Shown here: positions 21,201 to 33,200 of the stretch, in pieces
How positions within the stretch are numbered: position 1 is the first letter of the stretch
Layout of the letters: each line of letters starts with the position of its first letter
DNA from: Plakobranchus ocellatus
Lineage: Eukaryota; Mollusca; Gastropoda; Plakobranchidae
DNA: 41,509 nucleotides
Assembly (NCBI GenBank): GCA_019648995.1
Contig: BLXT01003184.1
Span: 252,786 to 294,294 of the forward strand
Reading direction: 5' to 3'
Translations under genes and position numbers: made by a program
The notes under the pieces: model-generated
Databases searched by the model: none
The model's input: the letters and a program-made list of their open reading frames with translations, nothing else
What the model was told of the DNA's origin: nothing

Positions 21201-24200
21201 TGTGTTAATTTCTCTTCTCAACAGAATTTAACCAAATTTAGTTTAAGAGAGAACAAAATCAAGGAACTACCAAAAGGCATTGGAAGACTAGAAAAGCTTG
21301 TAATTTTTGATATTTCTCACAACCACTTGGAGCATTTACCAGACAGTAAGTAAAGTTAGAAACACTTAGCATACAATTTTCAATTTGCAGAATTGAAGTT
21401 CCTTTGAAAAAAGTTGTATCATTTCACTGAATAAATCAAATTTTGGGTTTGTCAGATTTGATAACAATAAACTTAATGCATTAATGGTGTGTAGGAAATG
21501 ACATAGTTAACACGAGGGGAAAACATTTTTTAATTATACTTAAAGGTCCTATGCATAAGTGAGATGTCAGGTTGAAACCAAAATTTTTGGGATCACTTTT
21601 TCAATAAAATATTTCTAAACGGTGACAGTACCTGTTGTACGCTAAAAATTGATTTGCTCAGATTTGAGGAAAAAAAAATTCTGCCTTCCTGAAAGAAGAA
21701 AGCAATTTTATCTCAAGTCTAGATCTAGATATTGTCTTTAGCGGAGTACTTTTTAATTATATTGTATAAGATAGTCAATTTGGTTTAATGTTTTTAAGAG
21801 ATCATCATCAAAGACTTTGACCGATCCTCAAAAAAAAAGTAGCTAAATTTAGACCTTGCTCTCTTGTCTTAAACCATGATTAAGAATACAGATGGATAAA
21901 TATTGGCATATGGTTTTAATGACACTTGGATTTAAAATCCAGCCCTAGATTTGTTGTACTTGGATTACAAATCTTGGTCTAGATTTGTTGTATAATAAAT
22001 ACAACTGCAAAAGAAAGAAAAATTCCCTCTTATGTAAAAAGAACCAAGTACAAAAGACATCAAGTATTCCTGAAAGATGACTAATTTCTTTGTCAAAGCT
22101 GAAGGGGATTCATATATTATGTTTGAAAAAGTCATGATTCGGCCTCAAATATTTCAACTATACAGCAGCTTAGTAATTAGACAAATTGTAAACAATTCTG
22201 GAAACCAAACATACTGGAATAGGAGCCATGCATGTACAATGGAACCCATTTTTGACAATTTGAGTACTGACAACTATTGCTAAAACAGGTGATTTAAACA
22301 GCCCCATTTTTTTGCATCATTTAGGACATATAACTTTTTAAAATGAGTTCAGGAACTGCTACCATTGGTTAAGATAAATGAATTAATGTGGAATTAAAGA
22401 AAAAATAAAGAGAGGCCAAAGCATCTAAAATTTCCTCTTCCTAACGATCTCATGTGTGAAACTTGCCATAAAATAGGCCTAGATCAAAGCGTATTCTCAA
22501 GTACCGGTATTACTATAGTATCAAAGTCAAAGAAGATCTTTGTAAATCTGTTTCTGTAGTACTGCCTAAAACACAAGGATCAACAGAATGTGAACTTCAT
22601 AGAACAATCAGTTTAATGAGCCATTTTACAAAAATCCTGTTATGTGTTTTGATGCATAGAATGCGCAAGTCTAAGACCAGAAATATCTTCAAAACAGTTT
22701 GGCTTTATGCCTGTTAAAGGGACTAGAAATGCAATATTCACTTTGTCAGTGCTTATGGAAAGGTGTATAGAAATGCAAAAAGATCTCCACGTCTGTTTTA
22801 TTGATTATTCTAAGGCTTTTGACAAAGTAAGACATGTAGAGCTGTTTCTCATGCTAGAAATCAGACATTGATGGGAAAGATCTTAGAGTAATTAGAAATT
22901 TATACTGGCATCAGACTGCATCTTTAAGAATTGAAGGAGAATATAGTGATTTTAAACCCATCAAAAGAAATGTGAGGCAGTGATGTGTAATGTCTCCTGA
23001 TCTTTGAAACCTATATAGTGAAATAATCTTAACCTCACGGGCCTGAGTGCAATCTAGAGGTCGCATGGCCTTACTTTGTTATACCGAGTGCACTCCTGAG
23101 GTCGCTGGCCAATAAGTTTTTCCTAGTCTCCGGACTAGGCCTTGAACCAAGGCTTTGTCATACCCTTTTTTTTTAGATACCCAATGAAAATGTTTAGCCA
23201 AATCAATGACCTAAGCGTCAGTTTACACTAGTTACATGATGGCTGCCTCCATGAGACAAAAAATGCATGGCTTTTAGTCAGAAATTTCAAGATTAAACGT
23301 TCTAGATCTACCCCACAACCGGGAGCGCCTGACAATTGATGAAGTTTTCACTCTGGTTTTGAATTCTGAATCAGATGAAGAACAGGATTTTAGGGCAGAT
23401 TATCCTGATAGTGAACTAGAAAGTGAGACTAGAGATGACAGTGATAGCGAAGATTCTAGATCTAGACTCACAGTTAGTGATAGTGGAGAGGGGTCTAGAT
23501 CTAGATCTACAAATAGGCGTGGCATGCAAAATGTAAACACATTTAGGGATGACGACGATGCTGCTGTAGATCTAGATCTAAATCTAGATTAAGATTTTAA
23601 TGATTTAGCATCTGGCTGGTCTCAGAATTTTGTACAAAGGCATTTTGACATGAACTAAGATTACATAGAGACATAAACCCACACATACACTCAAGCATGC
23701 CAAAACAGCTGATTTTAGCCCAGGAGCCCAGGTGCAAAGGAAAATAAGACCCAGGGGTGTAGGGTTCAAAGGGTTAAGGAATCTTGATGGCATTTCAGGC
23801 TTAAAAACCAACTCAACGTCTTACTCATGTGGGCCAGAGAGCTGTGTGTGGCACACGCTTCATGTTAGGCAGAGATCTTCATAAACCCACTCTGTCTTTC
23901 AACCTTGTGATTTAGTCGGTGCCAATTGATAGTTGGGAATGGAAAAGTGGGGTGGGGGTGGAGGAAAGCCATTGAACACTTGGCATAGGGATGGGCCATC
24001 GATGTGTCGATGAAAAAAGTTAACAAGAGGATGGAGTATTACTAGGCATACATCACCAGGCTCGAGTGAGAGAGGGAGGGAAGGAGGGAGAGCATCATCC
24101 TAGTATTGAGATGAACAAGCCAAGTGCAATACTAAAACAATGACCACTAAGTGTATTCATCATCCTCCTCCTCCCTCTTCCCATTGCTTTTAATTACTTG

Positions 24201-27200
24201 ATCTTTGTTAGACTTCTCTACTATTACTACACTAATAAATAACATAGAAATGTTATTTTTATGCTTATGCCCTGGTCTTGTTAGACCTCACTCATTGCAG
24301 GGAAGGTAACCATGAAAATGATTGGTGTTGCCAGCCTTTACCTTTTAATAAGTTGACTTAAAGAATCTTCTTAATCCCTTTTCTGGGAATAACATCAGCC
24401 ATGCTATAACGACACTTTGGTAGGACCAAAAGTTGTTGTTACTGAATTCAACTGTAATTATCTTACACTTGTAAGGCCAACATACCATATGTATGTTTGA
24501 AAGTTTTTAAGGAATTCAATTGTAAGTTTTATTTCTTATTAGACCCTCATACAAGTATCATGGTTCATCTTATAATTTGCTTTAAAAAGTGAAAGACATT
24601 ATAGGAATAGGGTGAAATAGGTGACGAACATGAACTCAACATTTTTTTAGATGATTTTAATACAGCAAAAGTTCACCGCCAGCTTCCCCAAAAAAAGAGA
24701 AATTTTTTGGTGCAATTTATTAAGCCTTAAGGTCACTGAATTAGGCTTTGAATTTTCACCATTGCACGAAGATATTTTAAATACTTTTTTTTTAATCTAT
24801 AACTTTTTTTCCCAAGAATTTCTTGCCTGTTTACACTATATGTTATCTAATATAATTAGACATATTACTTTAAATTTTTTGCAATTTCTTCTCAGCATAT
24901 TGTAGGCTAATGCCTCTGTAACACTACCAAATTTGACTGAAATTCATGTTTTTTCACCTTTTTTAAAATTTGGGTACTCTTTACTCGTAAGAAAATATTC
25001 CAATGAAAGGTTGGCCCCAACAAGCCATGAGTCGGTGAATGTTATCTGATTTTCAAAATTCACAAAGTGTTCATGTTTTAATGAGTCCTACTTATATTAT
25101 TGGGGGAGCGGTGGCTCATCTGCTAGGGCAGTTGGCTACCATCCAAGAGGTCCGAGGTTCGATTCCCAGTCCGGGCCAAGTCAGATTTTCATTGCTCTTC
25201 CGAGTCCACCCAGCACTAAAAACAGATAGCTAGGTCTTTTAAGACCCGGCAAAAGTAAAGGTGGCGAGGAAAGCAATGGCAAACTATCTCAAATGCCATA
25301 TGCCAAGAACAATCAGGACCCTACTCCTGGTTCCCCTATGCTTAAACTGAGCGTGGGACCCACTTTTTTTTTTAAACTGGTACTATTATGACTTAAAAAG
25401 TAAAATGAATCCCATGCCTGGTCAAAACATCAAGGAACCAAGATGAGAGAGCCTCGGCATATGACATTCTGAGCTAGTTTGCCATTGCTCTCCTTGCCAC
25501 CTTTACTTTCTCTAGGTCTTAAGGTGTGGAAACTGACGAGCAATAAAAAATAAATTGGCCTGGTCTGAAATTCGAATCTTGGACTTCTCACTTTGTAGAC
25601 TGCTCTACCAGCTTAGCCGTTGCTCCTCAGAGAGGAAAAAAAAGGTGTGCATTTCTTATCTATGTAGTCTCACTGCTTACTTTAAATGTTCTTTTTTTTT
25701 TCCCCTCATGAAGGTATCGGCAATTGTGTAATGTTGAACTCATTAGATCTCCAACACAATGAGCTTTTGGATATCCCTAACTCTATTGGTAACCTCACAG
25801 CACTTACAAGATTAGGGCTTAGGTATGTAATTTGAGAGGAGGATGGATATTTTTTCTACATTTCTATTTTTTGTGATAATTTTGAGATATGTTGCGTAAT
25901 GAGCTTTGAAATATCTCAGCATTATGCTTATAATTTCATGCCTAAAATATATAAATATTTTAAAAATGGCAATATTAAAAGCAATGTCATGTATTTCTGA
26001 GCAAGAGCAAGAGCAAAAGCCTTAGCTTTTTTGTATGCAAAAAAAAAAAAAAAGGCTTCAGGCAAAAGATTATGACATATGTTTTTTTGGTAGATATTTA
26101 ATCTTTATGCTCATCAGAGCCTGTTTTGTGCAATTTTACAGTATTTTGAAGAACATACTTACACTTTTTGTTAAAAAATAGTGGGCAACTATTTTGTTCA
26201 ACAAATTTAGTTTAATGTTCCTTTTCAGATACAATCGTTTGAGTGTAATCCCATCCACACTGGCCAACTGTGTCAACATGGATGAGTTCAATGTGGAAGG
26301 AAATAACATATCATTTTTGCCTGTGAGTTTTCTTTTCCTTGGCTAAAAAATAAAAAAATAAAACGTAGTATCTGACAAAAGTCTGAGTTTATGTAGTAGA
26401 CCTGCCTCAGACTTTTGTTTATAAATGGTCTGTAGTCAAAAACCATACAGGAGTGTCAAAAACTGTTTCAGAGAGAGAAGAAAAGATGGTTTGAAAATGC
26501 CCACCTTTTCCACCACAAAACTCCTCATGGGTGCATTACATCTTTGACTATGACCACAGAAATGGGTTTATCACATTTTATCATTTAAATTATTCACAAA
26601 CTGGCGATAGTAAATATCTAACAATTTGCTTTGGTCATAGAGCTAAGATGTTTAAACATTTTTTAATACCTTCAAGAATAGTTCTAAGGTATAAAATCTG
26701 TTTTCACAATTGTTGATAATTAAATGAAAACGCTTATTACGGCCTGAACCTCTCTGAAACCTCTCTGTACTGTTTGGACTGTTTGGGCTTTGCCATAGTG
26801 AAAAACAGATTTTGACTTTTAATTGGTTTCATGTCCCCTAAATTTTGCCATACTTTTGCACAGAAAGCTGATTCAGAGCTTGATATGAAATTTTTCCAGT
26901 TTTTAGAAAAATCTCTGAAGTAAACAAATTAAAATCTAAAATAAAAATCTACTTTTCATACATCCAATTTTTATCCAGCCTGGTGTAAAAAATCCAAGAT
27001 AATGTTAAATTGTATACATTTTGTGGGAAATGGGATATCTTTTTTTTTTTTTTTTGGATGTTTAAAATTTATTTGAATAAAATTGCATTCATGATAAAGG
27101 GAGACAGTATTAGGCATAGTTTTAGAGCTTTATCTTACTTCTTTTTGTGGAAATGGTTGGCAGCCTTGCAGAAGAATAACAGACACATAAGTGATAATTT

Positions 27201-30200
27201 TAAACAAAGTGCAGCATTAGTCCCCTTTTCCTCCCTAGCCTTGAATTATTAAAATTGTTGCCCCCATCCTGACAAAATTGTTTGGCATGTTTGATAGAAT
27301 GATATTCTGTCTTTGAGAAGAACCTAAATAATTTTCTATATTTTCTATTCAGGAGGGCCTTTTGTCCAGCCTCACAAAGCTGACCAGTATAACTTTATCA
27401 CGTAATAAATTTGAAAAATATCCCACTGGTGGACCCTCTCAGTTCTGTTCAGTTTATGTAAGTGGTGAGATCATAATTTATGTTTTTAGTCTATATTTTA
27501 TAAACGTGAAGTGAGCTAATTTTGAACATCTTTCTTTTTATTTGAGAATCAACTTCTGGTAATTTTGCTACTCACAATTGTAAATTTTAATTAAGTAATC
27601 TATTATAAAAAATGAGCCTGAATATGACAGATAAAATCAAAATTACATCTTTTTGTCTCTAATGCATTTGGACCTTATTTTTGTTAAATTGTAAAATCTA
27701 ATATTACTTGTTTTGAATGTTAAAATAGTTACCAGAAAGTGATTTGAATATAGAAATTCTTTGTTTTGCCTTGTATGTGTCATTTGAAAATTTTTTCCAG
27801 GTAATACCTAAATTTTATATGAGTTAAACAAAAAAATTGGAAGCCGAAAACTATTGAAGTTAAGTTTGCAAGACCTGACATAATTTTTCTTATTAATTTC
27901 AGTCTCTTCTTGTTATATAAAGTGAAGTATGAACTTATGTATTTACAAGTTGCTTTGGATATTATTAAAAAAGCTTGAATTTGTAAACAATTGAATCATC
28001 TGCTTATTTTCTGCAGTCCTTGAACATGGAACACAACAGAGTGAACAACATTCCTCTAGGAATATTCTCTCGGGCTCGACACCTCACTAAGCTTAACATG
28101 AAAGACAATCAGTTATCAGCATTGCCTCTAGGTAATTATTCTTTTCTGTTGTAATTGTTTATGTTAAAGCAGAGAAAAAAGACAAAGGAAAACTAAACAC
28201 ATTTTATTTTACTGAGAATTTATCTTGCTCAAGTTGATTCTAAACAGACTACACTATAGTTTAAAGAGTGGCCAGTTGGCTTCTTTGTTCGAACTGAATG
28301 CTGGTTGAAAATACCTCTATTAATTTGGTATGGATAGAACCCTTTGTGTGTGTACATCTTATCTTCCTAGACATTCCAACCAGAAGTTTCTCATGTTGCC
28401 ATGTTCCCTATATAACTATTTTTTTTCCTTGTCAAATGTTCAACTGCTTTTTTTTCCTGAGCAATTTTTTCCCACCCAAATTTTATTGTTGAATTTCCAA
28501 TTGCATTTTTTTCCAATCAATTTTTTCCCCACCCAAATTCTATCCCCTCTTATTTGCCTCATTGTCCTGAAATTCACTGTGTATTTTTTTTTTTTTCTTT
28601 TTTTAATTTATCATGTGTGACCTTTTTTGAAATTTTGTGTGGCAAATGAGATTTTTTTTTACCATTCATATATTTTTACAGGAATTTTTTTGTTTCTATA
28701 AATTATTAATCAGGCATACAGTTGCATAGATATTTCATTTTCTGATGTTAATACCAAGTTTCAGTCAATTGAATAAAAAATAGATGGACTTGATAGATTA
28801 AAAAAAAAAATTTCAAATATATTTATAAGCATTCTATATGGCAGCTATCCCTAGTGCAATCTTGGTCAGAAGAAACAAACGAGACAAAATTAATGCATTT
28901 TGTCTCATTTGATGACACTGAATTAATTAGTAGATGTTATTTTGGTAAAAAAAACCCGAAACAAAACACAAACTACCTTTAACAGCCGTTCCTTTCCTAA
29001 TGCCATCATTAAAACTTTTCAAGTGGGCACAAGGTCAAAACATTAGTTTGAAAGATATCTGAAATAGATTTCACTGAGGTTTTGATCCAAATTTAAACTA
29101 CCTTTTTTCTGTGGTTTTACTATAAAAAATATAAGAAAATTGTAAGAGTTCTTCTTAGCTAGCTCAAATTAAAGAAACATGTTTTCTTTTTTATACTATA
29201 TTTTAGATGTGGGCACCTGGCAGAATATGGTAGAGCTGAGTCTGGGTACCAACCAACTAACTAAAGTTCCTGATGACATTCACAACTTGCAAAAGCTAGA
29301 AGTGCTTATCCTCAGCAATAATGCCTTGAGAGTAAGTTGGATTATGCTTCTTTCTTTTTCTATCTTTTGACATATAATTTTTTGACAGCCAATTTTGGCC
29401 TGGCTATAGTGTAGTTTGTTTTGAATGTTTTTTTTGTACTCATTGGAGGATTACAAAGTAGCTCTGAGGAGATGCACAAACAACACAGTTTTTTTCTATT
29501 TTTAACACAAATTAGTATTTTATGCCAGCTTTGATTTATCCAAGAAATAACTTTTTCATCCTTGTGGAAAACCGTATCACATATCATTTTGAAGAAAGTT
29601 TTATTTATGTTGATGATCATTTTATTTTTAATTTTATTTTTAACAGAGGTTACCAGCAACAATTGGGAATCTGAAAAAACTCCGTGTACTGGATTTGGAA
29701 GAAAACAGGTTGGAATCATTACCACAAGAAATAGGTAATCCTTCCTTTCCATTATTTTTAACTTCTATGTCTTTTAACAAAGTATGGGTTGATAAGATCC
29801 TCTTTGAGAACAAGGTCTCAAACTGACCATGGCAATCATTACTTGCCATTCACTTCTATGTTCTTTCCTTCTTATCCATTTGTTGAATTTTCTGATAAAG
29901 ATATATTTTCTTAATGAAGTGAAATGTTCAAGCCCGATGCCCCAATTACTAGAAACTGATATAAGTATGCTTTTTTACCAGTCTTCATGATAATATATTG
30001 CCTTATTGAGATTATCATCATAACATGTAAATCTAATAAAATAATAACCATTAATTTGTTTCTTAGAGCAGCTATCAGTAATGTGATGAATTTTTGTTGC
30101 TACGTTTGGTGTGTCCTTGTTTTGCATATGTTGAAGAAACAATACCTAAAGAATGCATGAGAATTTTTCTAAGATTAGGTCCTAATTCAGACTTGCCAAC

Positions 30201-33200
30201 CTGTATGGAATTGCGTATTTCAGTATGCATAACTTGAAAAAATACACAAATCTGCAGCAAAAAATTTTGATATGCATTTTCCTCAAACATAGTGAGCGAA
30301 AACCTGTGCAGGCCATGATTAGCTGAGCAGGGCCTTCTTTACTATGTAACTGGGTTTGCTATTTTTACGGCGATGATGACTCAGCTAGATCGATCCTTTC
30401 TTTGTTTAAGAAAAGGAGTGTTTGGTTTGATTTCTACTCGAAGTATGACTTCTATGTCATTGGTCAGTGCGCTCATTAGGCCAGGCTAGTGAAGTCCTTT
30501 GTTTTACTTCAGTTCACATCAAGCATCGTACTGGATCAGTCTAGGCCTAAAAAGAAAGTCAGTTTTGAAATGAGTAGGTACGCCAAACTGGCCCTATGGC
30601 CGTTAATGTTGCAGGAAAACACCTAATGTAGAGGACCTTCGCTACAAAAAAAACCCGGCGTTGAAATCTAGTATTGCCTTTATAATGAGTATCGAACAAA
30701 AGAAGAGCTTTCCATCTTCAATTTGGTGTAAAAAATATAAAAGCTGAAGTAGTTGTAGCATTAAAGATAAGAGCATGAATCTTAACTAGTGAAAGGCCAT
30801 CAGTGCATAATAAAAATGGGAGCCGCACTGTTTTGAAGAGGTCATCTTTAACAGCATTAACCGTATGGCTAATACTACAATGTTGTCGGTTCATCTAAAC
30901 AGAAAAAAGGCTTAGCTTTTGTTTCATATAAAAATGGCCAAGATACCTGATAGTTTTGCATTAGAATTTCCCAAAAGAAAACTTTTCAAGGCTGTCAAAT
31001 TTTTATTCATTGACCTACAGAAGCAATCGAAACACCACTTTCAAGAGCATCCATTCCTTTACAACATATTTAAATTTCATCAAAATACGCCATAAACGGC
31101 CCTCCGGCTTAAAAAAAAGGGAGCCATACTATTAGAATTGTTGTGTTGATCATCAACTGATGCCATAGGAAGCTTGATATGACATCATGAGTCATGATAA
31201 ATCTTAGTAATATGTCTAGACATTGCTTAAAATAGAACTACACTGTGGTCAATACCATTCTTGAATTAAGTCCTAGACGGTAAATCTCAATCCAGTTATA
31301 AAAAATCTGTTTTCTTTAAAAAAAAAAATTAATTATTCAAGATTTATCAATATATAGCGTTGGAAAGCCCCCAGAACTAAGTCAAATTTACAGATCTAGA
31401 TCGAGGAAACATATCTAGGTCAATTGTGTCACTTTCAATGTGAAGCATTCAACTATTTGGCCAACTTTTAAATGCTAGATTGTATTCCATAATAGCTTGT
31501 TTTTGTAACTTTAATTGGTTACATAATTTTAAACATAAATAAATTTGCTTTTGGACATATCATGTTTACATTTTAGACACCATTGGCCTACTCACTGGTC
31601 TTATCCTTTTTTTTTTTTTTTTGGCCTTTTTTAGTTCCTTTTTATTCTTCTTCAGAGTTGTGAACAGAGGTTGATCAATTGATAAATTCTAAAATAATTA
31701 ATCCTTTTGCACACATAACGACTGAAAGCAGAAACTTGAAATAAGATTTCATGCTCATAAAATAAATTTATTGTGAGGGTGTGATTTTATAAGATTAATA
31801 AAAAAAAAATAGCAAACCCAAAAAATGAAGATTCTGCCAGGAAATGTTAAATTTATCTTTTGAGGCCATGTTATGCATCAATATCTATAAATATGTAACT
31901 TTCAGTGTCACAGAAAAATTTGAGCTTTATCTTTGTTGACTTTGTTGCTCACAGAATGAATTTTGTGTTTGTCAGATGCAATTTTTTAAAGTTACACCCT
32001 TTGAAAAATGGTCTCTGGCACTGGTTTTAATGAGACTGAAGCATAAAAATTATGAAGTTTTTAAAAAAATAGCCCAATTGATGTAGCTTTTCAAATTGTT
32101 TTTGAATTAAAAATTTAAAAAAGGGAGATTAAAAAAAATATGCATGTAAATTTTAAATCAATTTTATGTTATTTAACAGGAAGGCTAGAAGACTTGCAGA
32201 AGCTAATTGTGCAGTCCAACCAGCTTACTTCATTACCAAGAACCATTGGGTGAGTTACTTTAGTCTCTAGGTCTATTAAAAAGGTGGGATATATTTCTCT
32301 CTCTCTGAATCTTTAAAATGGACATGAGAAATGAACCCCTATAAAATTGTTTTTTTCCTGGTTAAGATTTGGAGTGCCATGAATTTGCTTCCCCTTTCAC
32401 TCCCACAGCCTTCCCCCCCCAGTAATTTTGGCTATCTTTTACAAATCCATCTGTTATTCCATACATATGCCAGCCAATTGGATTTTTTAATTGGTCACTG
32501 TCGGCCCAATCGAGATTAAGAGAAAGCCCTTCATTGTGAAAATTGGGCTTTGGATTTGCTTGTGAGTGAAAAATGAGATACATATACTAGTTATTCTTAT
32601 GGTCAGCTCATGTGGATGTGCATGTAGCGCATACTAGCAAATAAGTACACATACCTTGAAAGGAGTGACCCCTCCTCAGATTTAGAGAGTGACCTGTATG
32701 CTCGCATCAATCTGATGGTGGAATTGTAGAAGCCACCAATCTACATCTTAGGGTTCCTTATGTTCATTCTTTTTCTTCATATAATGCCAGTGAGATTATT
32801 GCGATAACATAAGTTGGATTGACCCAATAGATTAAAACCTATGACTGTATAAGTATGCAATCTAGGATTCGGTGGTCTTGACACTACAATGGGCATGTTT
32901 CTCAATCAAGATAATCAATTTTGGATCACTTGCATCTGATGTTGATTTAAAAAAAAATTTTCAAGTCTGGCTTCCAGTTCCGATCATGCCCAGGATTTTC
33001 TCCATCTTTGGATGCTTTAAATTGATCCCATATAATCAGGCCTAAGGCCCAAAAAATGTTCGTAGACTTGTTTGTGAGTGACATCCCTTTTAGCAATTCC
33101 AAGAAAAAGAGAAACATAAGCAGTGCTCTATGCTATTGAAGTATATATGTAAGGAAATGAGAATTTGAAATCTTAGATTTGATGATCCGTCAATCTGGAA

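Larger units (their letters stand above)
21346..25713 (+). other. SHOC2 intron 5
   Basis: The longest visible intron, 4.4 kb. It holds the LINE fragment (22525-23032 and 23778-23830), the TTAA insertion (23033-23773), a convergent SINE pair (25102-25373 and 25400-25628), and otherwise AT-rich sequence. The acceptor is ctcatgaag. Confidence 0.7.

Noticed and set aside
25102-25175. Possible tRNA gene
   Set aside because: A and B boxes are present, but no matching acceptor arm was evident, the sequence continues into a SINE body, and a diverged inverted copy exists nearby.
25039-25233. 64-codon + strand reading containing a [14 protein letters not shown] stretch
   Set aside because: It is a translation of SINE copy A.
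29360-29752. 130-codon minus-strand reading overlapping exon K
   Set aside because: It is antisense to a confirmed SHOC2 exon and its T-rich intron; no family resemblance.
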